Shown piece after piece: positions 34,971 to 45,282 of a stretch of DNA of 64,000 nt. Origin of the DNA: Thuidium tamariscinum (taxonomy: Eukaryota > Streptophyta > Bryopsida > Hypnales > Thuidiaceae). Within the stretch, counting starts at the first letter, position 1. Each line of letters starts with the position of its first letter. The stretch covers positions 8,166,501-8,230,500 of the forward strand of contig OX344750.2 of assembly GCA_947034885.2 (NCBI GenBank). Direction: 5' to 3'. The position numbers were made by a program, and so were the translations under genes. A model generated the notes under the pieces. The model worked only from the letters and a program-made list of their open reading frames with translations, searched no databases and had not been told where the DNA came from.

Positions 34971-35158
34971 TGGTAAAGTCTTCATCATGTTTTTTCTTTT
35001 TCTTTTCTTGCCTTCTTCTGTAGGACAGTCCGGACGGCCGCCCCTTACCCTACAGAAATTATTATGGTAAAGTCTTCATCATGTTTTTTCTTTTTCTTTT
35101 CTTGCCTTCTTCTGTAGGAGAGTCCGGACAGCCGCCCCTTACACTACAGAAATTAAGA
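34971..35158. repeat. 94-bp tandem duplication with splice-acceptor-like tract
   Basis: Two copies beginning at 34,971 and 35,065 each contain a long pyrimidine tract ending ...cttcttctgtag|g, as a plant 3' splice site would, then a GC-rich block and the inverted pair TTCTGTAGG/CCTACAGAA. It lies directly upstream of the 35.2-36.2 kb exon cluster. Confidence 0.65.
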
Positions 35159-35354
35159 CAAGCTTGCGTGCCTTGAAGCGTAACTACCGTCTGCCCGATG
35201 TTATGTGCAAACGATAGAATTGTGAGGGGCGTGCGCTTCTTGATTTTGAGTGTGGGAATGTAGGGATTTCCGGTCGAGATTCCAGAAAATGAAGGGGCTG
35301 GAATATAGTTTGCTCTGTTTTTGAAACTCGTGTAAGCTGAAATGGTATTCCAAT

Positions 35355-36200
35355 TTGAGGGCGAAGTTGTTCCAAGAAAGGGCTCCGCATTTGTCGCAGT
35401 GGGTGGTGGAAGTCTTCATATACAAAGAAGTAGCTCAGTCCATAAGTTTCCAGCCGTGCACTATTTGCAGTCCTTTTGAAGTCAGGTGCACGGACAAGTG
35501 GATTGAAATGTGCTTACCTATGTTGGCAGCTCCGAACCCTAAACTGGAGTTGGAATGGAGGAAGCAGGGTCTATCCGAATCGCCAGGGCACTGTGATGGA
35601 AGATTGTCAGCATGAAAGCTGTTGAAAAGGAATCAGATGTGGCACCGCCTCCTCATTCGAAGTCGGAAAGATCCGGCGCCGTTGGCGGAGGGTTTGCATA
35701 ACGTCCCTGAGTCGCTAAGACAAGGTGTGCACGCTGGAGCATTTTTGAGTACATTCTTTTCTTAGGAGGTCGCTTGAATTAATGTGGGGTAAATATGGAA
35801 AAGAAAACTTGCACATGAAGACAAGACATGCGATAAGATCTAGCGTTCTCGAACGAAGTCTTCCTGTGAATGAGGTGCCTTTATTGCCGAAGAGGACGAG
35901 GCAGTTTCGTGCGTGAGTATCGAGAAATGACCTACTGTAACTAAGTTTTACGGCATTTAGTACTCGCGAGGTTACACGTTAAACTGAGTTGAAGAATTAC
36001 ATTTCGGAGTCGACGGCGTTTTTGATAGTGCAGTAATCGTTGGGCCGCATTTCCCAGCGCAAGTTGTGAGGCGTACGGTGAGGAAGGGTTTCTCTGTGTC
36101 GTTCGTCCAAAGTGCTAACTGTGTCCGATGTTTGCAGATGTTATTTTATTGCAAAAGATTTTAGTGACGTTCATGTTGCGCTGATTACGTTTTGCACTCC
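35355..36200 (+). pseudogene. Exon cluster of an unidentified plus-strand gene
   Basis: Several exon-like frames with splice signals are visible. (a) 35,355-35,615 is open for 86 codons, with Cys-Thr-Ile-Cys and Lys-Trp-Ile-Glu-Met-Cys. (b) 35,766-35,908 lies after 'cttttcttag|' and before '|gtgcgt' and contains Leu-Met-Trp-Gly-Lys-Tyr-Gly. (c) 35,995-36,077 lies after 'gttgaag|' and before '|gtgagg', reads Gly-Val-Asp-Gly-Val-Phe-Asp-Ser and joins (b) in phase. (d) 36,138-36,200 lies after 'gatgtttgcag|' and before '|gtaggg' and reads Tyr-Phe-Ile-Ala-Lys-Asp-Phe-Ser. The introns would be only 60-90 bp. No family recognised. The repeat element with its ORF at 37,267 begins about 500 bp downstream. 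Whether this is a live gene, with the element in an intron, or a remnant is undecided. Confidence 0.45.
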
Positions 36201-36909
36201 GTAGGGGAGAAATACCTTCTTCGTTCATTTCTACTGCAATTGTCGAAATTGAACTTGGACACATTACCACGGACACGATACATTGCCTTATATTTCTCAA
36301 AGGCTCATTGTAAATGAAAGAGAAACTGTGATGGAACCCAAGGACGAGTGAAGACTTACGTCCATTGAATCCTGGGAAGCGGTTTTTTTCGTCGATAACT
36401 TTGTAACCCTTGCCGTGAACACAGTCCGCCGGAGTCTAAATCGTAGCTACTGATGCAATGTCGACAATTGTCATGAAAGGTTCCTCCAATGGCGGTGGTA
36501 ATTTTTAACGACACTGTGACCGTGCTTGCTGGAACTTGTGCAATTTGTGATTTATATTAAAATACATATATGTTGCGTAGGCAATTTTTTTCTTGGTGTG
36601 GCAAGGCATATTTTTGATCTTTCCATTTAAATTCAGTATGGAGCGGAAAGGCGAAAATTTAGCAACCGGATTTGCTCAGGGAATGGGTAAGATCCAGAAG
36701 TAGTACCGGATAATGTTGTAGAGACCGGTGGCAGAATAATTCCGGTTTATTACGACGGAATACCGGAACGGAAAAATTCCGGACCCTACAGAACGGATTC
36801 TATCCGGATTCAGTCCCAGAACGGAACGGAGGATTTCCAGACTTGGACCGATCGGATGGAAACGGGAACGGATGATCAGGAACGGAAGACCGGATCCATT
36901 TCTGGAAAC

Positions 36910-36916
36910 TATATAA
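36910..36916 (+). promoter_or_regulatory. TATA box of element copy 1
   Basis: TATATAA lies 351 bp upstream of the ORF's ATG. The corresponding TATATAAA lies 175 bp upstream of the ATG in copy 2, which supports a real pol II promoter. Confidence 0.6.
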
Positions 36917-37266
36917 GGCCTGACATTTTCAGTTGGCCCATTTGCTCTTAGGCGCTTCGTTGTGTGTTTTTCAACCCTCAGCGTTTTCCGCCTTTTCTGT
37001 GAGTTGGTTTTCCGCGCGTGTTTGGTGGCGCACTTTTCTGTGACGCGGCTGTCAGTGTTAGCAGCGGGTGTTTTGTCAGAGCGGGCATTTGTCAGCAGCG
37101 CGGGTTTCAGACTGTGCACCGAGGTGCTGGTGTGCGGGAGGAGTGTGTGTGTGTCTGTGCAGGTGGTTATTACGGGCAGATTACTTTTGTGTTTGTGTTG
37201 TGAGTGTGTGTGAGGAACGGGACGTGCGGCTAGGAGAGAAGTGAGGTAGTTTTCCGGATAGTTGCC

Positions 37267-38736
37267 ATGCCGCAACTACGCCGGAAGAGAACCGAGTCCA
37301 CTACACCCCCACCCTCAGGGATAAAGCTGAAGAAAGTAGTTCCGATCATCCCTTCCACAGAGCCGGAGAAAAGCAACTTGATGGCGGACTTAACCGCAAT
37401 GGGGTGTCTAGGGTTAGCAGAGATACCCTGGGGATTCAAGGAGGAGCGGATGGTGAAGGAACTGAAGGGCGAGGTGTCGAATCAGTTCGACAACACGGCG
37501 CGGGGAATGCCGCACAAATGGACGGAGGCGCACTGGAGGGCCGTGTACGGGTTCAAACACCAGGGGCACGGACCGGCCGGGAGGAAGGTAGACTTCCTCC
37601 AAAACAGGTTTCACGGCACCCCTCACCCGAAGGACGGATATCGGGTGATGGACTATAACGAAGACAGGCATAGACGCCTGTTGAAGTTTCTGCTTCCGGT
37701 CTTGCATCCGGAAAAGCCAACCTGGGTGACAATTGGCCTGGCCAACACGATCTTCGACGCCTTGATCGGGGACCGGAAAGTGGACTGGGGCCGGATCATA
37801 CAGGAGTTGATCACCCGGTTGTTGAAGAACCTGGGAGGGAGTAGGGCAACTCCGATCTCCCCCTACCTCTTCCACCTCTACCACCATCTGCAGCTCCTCT
37901 CGGATACGGAGGAGAAGACGTGGCACGCTCAGGAGATAGTCCTGACGTACGGGGAGACGTCAACAGATGATGACGAATCCTCTGAATCCGAGACAGAGCG
38001 GGAGGACTCGGACAAAGGGGAGGAACCGAAAGTTCCGCTCGTGAAGCGGCAGAAGACCACACCGCCGAACACGAGGGGATCTCCTCCGGTCCGACACAAT
38101 CCGGGAACGGAAGGCAGAGCGGGACCATCCGAACCGGTAGCAGAAGAATCGGATCCTGAAGATCCATTCGCGAAGTTGACAGACATCTTGTGCCACATCC
38201 GAGCGGATTGGGAAATCAAGCGGATCGTTCTAGAGAACATTGCGGGGATGGTCAATGGCAAACCGGATCATACTCTCTCGACCGTGGTAGGGAATTGCAT
38301 CGCCTCGCTTGCGGATCTCGCCAAGCAGGAGGCGGAAAACTGGAAACTTCAAGAGGAAGTTGACGGTTTGAAGGCGGAGCTCCTTGTTCTCAAGGACAAC
38401 GAGGCCGCTACCAAGGAGATGGCGACGAAGACCATCAGACTGGCGGAACAAGTGAAGGTGACATTCGGGGAACCCGGATCGGCTGCCATCCGGGCTCAAC
38501 TGTTTGACGAGGAGGTGCACAAGGAGAAGAAGCTATCCGGAAGCCGGATAGTCCGGATTCTGTTCGACTTCTTCGAGAAGGTGGAGGCAACTCTGGTAAA
38601 GGTTCGGGAGGTAGCCGAATGGATGGAAGACTGTAGCCGGAGATTGACGGAAATTCCGGTCAGACTCTCCGATCTATCTCTTCCGGATCTTTCCGAAGGG
38701 TTACCTCAGAGGCTAGGGAAGGAGAAGACGCCGTAG
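37267..38736 (+). CDS. Repeat-element protein, 489 aa, PHPKDGY domain plus coiled coil
   Basis: The ORF starts at an ATG in good context just after 'gatagttgcc' and ends at TAG. The basic N-terminus is followed by a conserved block (about residues 35-215) shared with copy 2: Val-Tyr-Gly-Phe, Pro-His-Pro-Lys-Asp-Gly-Tyr, Asp-Arg-His-Arg-Arg-Leu-Leu, Ala-Asn-Thr-Ile-Phe and Tyr-Leu-Phe-His-Leu-Tyr-His-His. Then come a Ser/Glu/Asp-rich linker (about 225-300) and a Glu/Lys/Leu-rich coiled-coil-like part (about 355-420). A second shared block has Leu-Phe, Gly-Ser-Arg-Ile-Val and Lys-Val-Glu-Ala-Thr-Leu. After the TAG at 38,734 the frame stays open for 65 more codons of similar composition to another TAG at 38,932, so the protein may have lost its tail. 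The role is unknown; a capsid-like or DNA-binding accessory function of a mobile element is a guess. Confidence 0.65.
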   Translation: MPQLRRKRTESTTPPPSGIKLKKVVPIIPSTEPEKSNLMADLTAMGCLGLAEIPWGFKEERMVKELKGEVSNQFDNTARGMPHKWTEAHWRAVYGFKHQGHGPAGRKVDFLQNRFHGTPHPKDGYRVMDYNEDRHRRLLKFLLPVLHPEKPTWVTIGLANTIFDALIGDRKVDWGRIIQELITRLLKNLGGSRATPISPYLFHLYHHLQLLSDTEEKTWHAQEIVLTYGETSTDDDESSESETEREDSDKGEEPKVPLVKRQKTTPPNTRGSPPVRHNPGTEGRAGPSEPVAEESDPEDPFAKLTDILCHIRADWEIKRIVLENIAGMVNGKPDHTLSTVVGNCIASLADLAKQEAENWKLQEEVDGLKAELLVLKDNEAATKEMATKTIRLAEQVKVTFGEPGSAAIRAQLFDEEVHKEKKLSGSRIVRILFDFFEKVEATLVKVREVAEWMEDCSRRLTEIPVRLSDLSLPDLSEGLPQRLGKEKTP

Positions 38737-38934
38737 TCCAAGAAGTCGGAGCGGGCGTCAACGGGCAACCGGGAGGCGGCAATTCAGTTGTCGGAGTCTC
38801 CTGCGAGTTCGGTTACTGGAGCTCTGGTTGCAACAGACGGAGAACGGAATCGGAACCTCACCGAGGTCTTCGAGCAGATCAGTAGGGCGGAAAGCCCGAC
38901 TATAGGATCTAGGGTAGCAGAGCCGGATACGTAG
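38737..38934 (+). pseudogene. In-frame continuation after TAG of element ORF copy 1
   Basis: It encodes 65 codons in phase with the ORF at 37,267, starting Ser-Lys-Lys-Ser-Glu-Arg and hydrophilic like the upstream tail. It ends at TAG 38,932-38,934. Copy 2's protein is about 120 residues longer at this end, which fits the TAG at 38,734 being a premature stop. Confidence 0.4.
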
Positions 38935-39065
38935 GTATTAGGATTTCCTGTATTTTTAATTTTTGACTTAGGAACGGATCAGGAAATAATCCGGTCCGGA
39001 TTAGGAACTTGGAGCGGGTTGGAATTCGTTCCGGTTCAGAAGTAGGTAGGAACGGATCCGCCGAG

Positions 39066-40100
39066 CGTTAATCGCGGCGGACTTGTATGGCGCTTTTTGC
39101 TTTTTGCCCATTATTTAAGTCAGTCCCCTCGCGGTGGACTGGGAGTCTTTCTTTTGCATTTTCCTTGTGTATTTTATTCTCTCTCGCTTTGCGTGTGTAT
39201 CTCCCGAGGTTGGCAGGGCGGCGTGACGCGGAGTTAGGAAGACGCAAGTAGTTTTGCAGTTGACATTCTCCCTTTGGTGCTTATTTTCCGTATCTGAGTA
39301 TATGAGGACGGGTAGAGAAGAGTTGGGAGTGTAATTCTAGTGCCTCAGCGCTTCTAGGACTTAAGATTCCGGGTGAGAAAGCCGTTGTTAGGCTAGGCGA
39401 GAGGGAGGGATTCCTTAGTCGTGCTAAAGCTCCTAGGTGGGAACCCCAGTTGAGTGTCCGATCTCCTGTGAGGTCTCACCGTCTTTGTGACAAACGGAAG
39501 AGTTCTGGTTGACGCTGGAACGGACGGATACACTTGTAGCCACCTGACTCCCCAGGAACGGAAAGTAGTGTCAAAGTCGTTGTAGTATGAGAAGATCATA
39601 CGGGGGATCTCTGTGTGACCTACAGTCTGGATTTCTATCTGTACTGTTGTGAGGGATCAAACCGGATCTGGAGTAATTTTAGAGTTAACGGGTAGAAAGT
39701 GGGTCTTCAGCCACTATAAGTCACGGAAGGAGCAGTGGGCCTACCGCTCACAAAATCAAGCGGCGACCCCTCTGATGGTAAAACAGAGGCAAAAATAAAC
39801 CGGATTACGGAACGGGTATGAACGGATCATCCGGAACGGATTGGTCTAGAGTGGAAATCAGGAGCGGAATCCATTAGAGTACGGATCCGCTATAGTTGGA
39901 CGGAACGGGTGAGTTCTGGGAAACCGGAAAAGTAAGAGAGCGGATCCATTCCGTGCCAGGTTCTCAGAAAACCGGTTTTGAACGAGATAACGGGTTGTTG
40001 TTTTCGGGTTGTTTTGGTGTTTCCGGTTCTAGATCTAGAAACCGGATTGTAGAGTTTCAGGGCTATCCTATCTTAATCGTTTAACTAAGCCAGATACTTC
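39066..40100. other. 3' non-coding part of element copy 1
   Basis: No gene. It contains a TATA-like 'ttatttaag' near 39,110 and dense GGAACGGAT/CCGGAT words from 39,795 to 40,060. The only longer frame (39,896-40,084) is built from these words. Confidence 0.5.
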
Positions 40101-40270
40101 ACAGAATCTCGTGGGTTCGATCTTTAGAGTCACTTAGTTATACTCTAAAGTGATTTCTGTGAGTATAATGGGGAATTTACTTACCCTGTGTTGCGACACT
40201 TGGGCGATAGTACTTTGGTCCGACAGTAGGGTTGTGAAGTGGAGCTTACTTATTTCATTTCCGGAGACAG

Positions 40271-40953
40271 TGTGTGCGGATGGTATTCAATTGGTTGCGG
40301 ATGGAGTTCTTCTGGAAGGCCTCCAAGAAAGAAGCAAAGAAGACGATGGAAACCATGTCTTGGAGAAAGAGAACTTTAGGCGAGTGTATGAATTTATCGT
40401 TAACCTTTTTTTTTCCTAGAATATTGGTTTCAATGTGATATAATACCTTTGAATTCCCTAATTTCTCTGCAGAAATCGTGCAAGCGAAGTACTGAATGTG
40501 TATTCCGAATGTTTAATGAGATGTAGGGCCAAGGATTTCTGGGAAGGGTATAAGCTATACTGCTTTGCCCGTTATTCTCACTGCAGTAGGTCTAGAGTAC
40601 GATTCCTCGCGAGCAAAATGGGTGAGTCCGCTTTGTACAAATGTCTTATGTACAATATTCGTCTGTAAGACAAATGATAGTGAAGGGTTGGGCAACCTTG
40701 TCAGCATATTTCGTATTTTTGAGTTCGTTTGAAGGGAAGAAAGTAATGTGTGGATGTTGTCAGAAAATTGTATACTTCTGTGGCGTAGACCTCGAAGGGC
40801 AAGTTGGGTTGAATAATTAACAAATCAATTGCAATACATTTCCCGTAGGCCGAGTGGTTAAGCTCATGCAGAAGGACAAAAATGTTCTATGGGGGGCTGC
40901 TTTTGATGCCACAATTAGGTAAGTGTGGGCCGTGATGGAAGAGTATGCAGAGG
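40271..40953 (+). pseudogene. Exon cluster of an unidentified plus-strand gene, phase-consistent
   Basis: Three exons join in phase. The first, 40,271-40,379, follows 'ggagacag|' and contains Leu-Val-Ala-Asp-Gly-Val-Leu-Leu-Glu-Gly; its donor would be the rarer GC type, '|gcgagt'. The second, 40,473-40,621, lies between 'tctctgcag|' and '|gtgagt' with no stop in 49 codons and contains Lys-Asp-Phe-Trp-Glu-Gly-Tyr-Lys. The third, 40,849-40,918, lies between 'ttcccgtag|' and '|gtaagt' and contains Asn-Val-Leu-Trp-Gly-Ala-Ala-Phe. After that either a 34-bp intron (to 40,952) or an in-frame TAA follows, and the next piece ends at another good '|gtaagt' near 40,986. The signal is much better than chance, but the product is not recognised. 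Confidence 0.5.
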
Positions 40954-41229
40954 TTTGGCATGGAGAGGACTGGAGGAACTTGAGGTAAGTACACACAGAC
41001 GTAGGAACTATCATGACGAACGAGCGCTGAATTTGAAGAAGTGCATGACGCTGTGTGGGCCGTTGGGGTGATGGTACAATGTAGTGACATGCACAGAGAA
41101 TATAACGTCTCTCTTCAAGCAGAATCAGTTGTTTAAGACGTTAGCGTCGTATTCTCAAAATCTTTAGAATTGTAATTCGGAAAATTAATTTTTTTTGTTT
41201 GAGGGTGAGAACTATTTGTTGGCATTTAG

Positions 41230-41595
41230 GGAAGTGGAGACATTAAGTATAGTAGTTGTCGTAGAATGCAACCGCAATGAGGCTGCTGTTGATTATGTTA
41301 GACGAGAAAGATTTCTTTTCGAGCGCCAAGTATATGTACTCTTACACGGCGCGGTCCCAACGTGTGGGCATTGATGTGAGTGGATTCGTAGTTTTCAGCT
41401 AGGAAGGTGGCCGCCGAGTGTGGCGAACACGGAAGTGGGTTCCTGATGGACTCTTCACAAGTGCTCTATCGGTGATAGTTTTATTCTAATAATGAATTCT
41501 GCTCTATGGATGTCAGGGCTCTCATGGAGGAATTCAATGATGTGAAAGAGCTTTCCGCGTCGGAGAAAGGGTCCTTGCTGATGCAAGTTGTGGAG
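41230..41595 (+). pseudogene. Further candidate exons of the same unidentified gene
   Basis: 41,230-41,371 is open for 47 codons (Ile-Val-Val-Val-Val-Glu-Cys-Asn-Arg-Asn-Glu) but hits TGA just before '|gtgagt'. 41,399-41,460 lies between 'gttttcag|' and '|gtgctc' and reads Lys-Val-Ala-Ala-Glu-Cys-Gly-Glu-His-Gly. 41,517-41,595 lies between 'ggatgtcag|' and '|gtgagt' and reads Met-Glu-Glu-Phe-Asn-Asp-Val-Lys-Glu-Leu. Not all junction phases agree, which suggests a decaying gene. Element copy 2 begins about 350 bp downstream. Confidence 0.4.
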
Positions 41596-42240
41596 GTGAG
41601 TCTGGGTTTCAGCAACCGTAGTGTCGGCAGACTACTTTGCATTGTACAGTGCTGTAGTGTGAAACTGACGTGATGAATGGAGAAAAAGTTCTATGAGCAC
41701 ATTGTGTTTTCTGTAAATGAACATGTGTCATGTCTTATGTTTTCGTCGCCTTAGCAGAGTAATGTGCATTGCCGTACTCAACGTGTCTTACAACATGGAT
41801 GAGTGTGTAGAAGAAGTACTCTATATTGTGGCACCGTATATAGTTTCATATGTTGGAACGGATGTTTGTTGACAGGAAGACGTGTCGTACGCGCAGTCTA
41901 GCAGAAAGCACCTTTATCACACCCAAACGTGATAATATGTCACGGAATATCGTCCCAGGAGATTCCAGACGTTACTAATAGTTGCGTTTTCCGGTTTCTA
42001 GGTTTCCCAACTCAAAACACCCAAGTTACTACTATTAATCCAGAATACCAACTTGTCTTCCGGCACTCTTTTTCCGGATCCGTCATTTCTTTCCGAATCC
42101 GTCTCTCAACTATGACCAGATTCCTTTCTCAGATCCGGATTTCACCTTCATCTGGATCCGTCTCAATCCAGAATCCGGTTCCGTCACTCAATAATCGGTT
42201 TTTGATACCCCTGTTTTACCCTCAGGGGGTCCTCTCTTGA

Positions 42241-43222
42241 TCTTTAGAGGGGTAGGGACTTACCACTTGTAAATCTCACACTTCTCTCTTCTCAAACAAA
42301 ACACACGAAAACACCAAAATATATCCGGAGTTGCATTAGGGCCGGATCTGGATCCTCACAACTTCCCGGATAGCTCTAGGCCAATCCGGTTAGCAGGTCA
42401 CTCAGGACTACTTCACTTGCCCTTACTACAACGACAGATTCAAAAACCCCTAGACCCGAAAGGACGTACTTTCCTAGTTCTTCGGATCGACTCAGTGGTT
42501 GGCAGACCTTCCGGTGGACGGAACTTTCCTATGGCGGCTGCTTAACTCCGCACGAATCCACCCCTGCGGTTCCGGAACCTCCTCCTCGTCACTCCTGGAC
42601 TCACACCGGATCACCGTTCCGACGAATTAAAGGCTCCACGCTCAAACTCACGATTCAAGATCCTAACTCTCGGAAGTTGGTCACTCAGTTCGGATTTCAA
42701 GTGTCTAAGAATCCGGATTCCTCCTCACCCGTCCCTCTTGTCTCTCAACACTTCAACGAACACACCAAGAAAAGACTCAAACACAAGTCAGAGCTAGAAT
42801 GTCCATCCGTCGGTTCAAATTAAAGAAGGGAATGAAATACAATGGAATATGCACTAGGAAGGAATGACAGGCCAACTAACTTGCCTGCCCCTTAAAAGCT
42901 CAAAACAAAATGAAAGTCAAAGCCTAAAAACAGAAACGGAATGCCAACAAGGCAAAAGAAAATCCGAAACAACCAATCGGAGCCCAACCGGTTTATCTGG
43001 AAAGGTCCGGCCAGTTGTTCCTAAAGTTCCGGATCGGGGCCCACATCCGGGAAATCCGTCCAGGAAACTTCCGTCCCAAAACCTCAAAATCCTACCTAAC
43101 TACTCAACCCTATCCTACTTACGCGCCCGCTTCGATGTAGTACCCGCGGGCGGAACTAAACTCCTCCGCGTCACTACCTTGGGAGGGGGAGCCTTCTTGG
43201 TGGCGGATCGGGTCTGCCTCTT
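42241..43222 (-). other. 3' non-coding part of element copy 2
   Basis: No gene. The 120-codon plus-strand frame at 42,864-43,226 starts inside this region and lacks any motif. Confidence 0.5.
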
Positions 43223-45100
43223 CTAAATCGGAACCGGTGGCGTTCCGCTGTCTTCCGTCGAGGTCTCCTCCGAATCCGCCTCGGAGCTTTCCGAATGCTC
43301 CACTTCTTGAAATTCGCCCTGCTCCCTAACTTCATCACGGATGATGAGGGGCGGATTGTCTTCCCTGTTCGAGTCATCCAAGATGACTGTCTTGCTGCGC
43401 GGATCCTTGCCCGGAACCTTGTTTGGCTCGTTCATGTGGGCGAACTTCTCCGGATTCTCCCTGGCCAGGTTCGCTAGGGCCTTCATCCGGATCTCCAGGT
43501 CGATCCGTGGTGATGCCCTCTTCTCTTGTGGTTTCGTAGGTGTGTTGGACGGTCCGGCCGCATTCAGATCTGATCCGAGCTTGCCGAGGTTCTTCACGAC
43601 CGGCGAGTTTTCGAGTAGCTTCCGATCCGTCGACATCCGTCCTTGCGCTCCGGGGCTGAAGTCCGTAAACACCTGCTGGTTGAGCAAGCTCGACAGGCCT
43701 TCCTCCAACTCCGGATTGAGAGTCCCAATTAAGGCCCTCATCTCCTTCAGTACCCCTTCCATCTTGGCCTGGTAATCCACCAAGATGGTGAGGACTTTCG
43801 ATCCGGTGACGTGCCCCTCTATCATCAGCCGGGCGGAAAACAGTTTGGCCCTCATCACTATTTCCGCCGGTTGGGCCACCAACTCTTGCAGGTTCTGAAC
43901 CAACGTGGTGGCCTCGCCGACCTTCCCGTTGGCGACACTCAAGTCACTCTCCAAATACGTCACTGTATTACGGAGCCCATTCCGTTCCTCTTCTGCCTTC
44001 CGCCGTCCCTCCTCAACTACCCGGGCCAGATCTTCCGCCTGCCGGGTCCGATCCGTCTGGATCCAAGCTTCGTCCTCCCACTTCCGGATCTCCTCGTCCT
44101 TCTTCCGCAACACCTCTTGAGTCGGAAGACAGTCGAGGATTTCTGGAATATCCTCGATCTTCACCGCGCCTAGCTTGGTGGCGATCTGCTTGAGTATCGC
44201 CTCATAGTGGTTGTTGTCTGCGTGTGCCATCATGGCGTGACGGATGATGGTGTCGAAGTGGTTTCGCTTCTTCTTCCCCAGGGTGGATCCGGGTGGATCC
44301 GGGTCTGGATGTCCCCTCTTATCCGGCGTTGTGGATTTCTTCCGTTCCGGCTGGCTGGCCGGCTTCTGCTCTTCAGGGTCTTCGTCCATTCGCTCGTCCT
44401 CTGGGTCCTCCGGCTCCTTCTCCAACTCATCCGTCAAGCCGTACTTGAGGATCTGAACTCCCGTCTCATAGCGGAGGAGTTTTGAGCCATTCAGTACATC
44501 ATTGTGGTGGTACAGGTAGAATAGATAGGCGCTAATGATGCTGGTCTTCTCCCGCCCCACATAATCGACTAGCCGATTGACTACATACTGGAGGACTAGG
44601 CTCCAGTTGACTATCCACTTCTCAAAACACCCGAAGATGGTATTTGCTACTGTCACCGTGACACGGGTAGGCTTTTCCGGGTAGAGGATGGGAATCAGGA
44701 ATTCCAGCATCCGTTTGTGTCGGTCGTTCGTGCAATCCGGAACTGAATATCCGTCCTTAGGGTGGGGCGGATTCCGGAACTTGTTAACACCAAACTTGTC
44801 CGTCCGGGGAGCCATACCTAATCCGGTTTTATCAAAACCGTATACATCCGCCCAGATATCCGGCGACCAGGCACTCAGTCTACCCCTCACTGTGAGTTGG
44901 TACTGATTTGGAACTCCCGAGAGGATTTCCTACACCATCTCGTCACTCTTCACACTCCACGAGCGCTTGATCAACCCGTGACACCCTAAGAAGACTAAAT
45001 CATCCTCTAACTCCTTCCGATGCTGCGGATCGGAAGGGATGAGTGGCGAAATTGCCTTGGCAGTCACTACCGCCCGTTTCGGATTGGAGGAACTCGCCAT
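43223..45100 (-). pseudogene. Repeat-element protein copy 2, broken by one TAG
   Basis: The natural start is probably ATG 45,100-45,098 (Met-Ala-Ser-Ser-Ser). The frame is interrupted once, by TAG at 44,932-44,930, exactly where copy 1 has Lys in Met-Val-Lys-Glu. From 44,929 it runs uninterrupted to the stop at 43,223. Blocks shared with copy 1 are Val-Tyr-Gly-Phe, Pro-His-Pro-Lys-Asp-Gly-Tyr, Asn-Asp-Arg-His-Lys-Arg, Pro-Glu-Lys-Pro-Thr, Ala-Asn-Thr-Ile-Phe-Gly and Tyr-Leu-Phe-Tyr-Leu-Tyr-His-His. Later come Leu-Phe and Gly-Ser-Lys-Val-Leu followed by Lys-Met-Glu. Between the blocks lies an acidic, Pro-rich linker and a charged coiled-coil-like part. The tail is longer than in copy 1 and ends in a Glu/Ser-rich stretch. 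A minus-strand frame such as 44,230-44,430 is only a shadow. Confidence 0.65.
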
Positions 45101-45274
45101 CTCTCTACCCGAGTCAAAACTTGTCGGTGCGGTCGGCACCGACCCTGAACTAAACCCGGAACTGATCTCTACTGCTCACCACTCTTTCTCTCTCTATATG
45201 CGCTCCAGATCCTGCACACAAGCCGTACCTCGATTTGCCAAATCGAAAAGGAAAAATGAAGTGGAGTGGAGGGG

Positions 45275-45282
45275 TTTATATA
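45275..45282 (-). promoter_or_regulatory. TATA box of element copy 2
   Basis: TATATAAA on the minus strand, 175 bp upstream of the presumed ATG at 45,100. Confidence 0.55.

Larger units (their letters stand above)
36650..40100 (+). mobile_element. Repeat element copy 1 carrying the PHPKDGY-type ORF
   Basis: A GC-richer unit is filled, outside the ORF, with GGAACGGATC/CCGGAT words (36,690-36,900, 38,960-39,065 and 39,795-40,060). It contains a TATA box, a ~350-bp leader, one large ORF and a long 3' non-coding part with a second TATA-like tract near 39,110. No reverse transcriptase, integrase or DDE transposase is seen. Boundaries are approximate; I could not find convincing TIRs, LTRs or a target duplication. 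A diverged copy lies at about 41,940-45,660 in the opposite orientation. It might be a non-autonomous element of a plant family with subterminal repeats (CACTA-like) or a gag-only retroelement. Confidence 0.55.

Noticed and set aside
36676-37275. 199-codon minus-strand frame opposite the leader of element copy 1
   Set aside because: Low-complexity His/Thr/Arg-rich antisense of a GT-rich leader and of the subterminal repeat words. Copy 2 has no equivalent.
40849-40863. GGCCGAGTGGTTAAG, resembling the A box of tRNA-Ser/Leu
   Set aside because: No cloverleaf and no GGTTCGA B box at the right distance. The stretch fits better as the start of a coding exon after 'cccgtag'.
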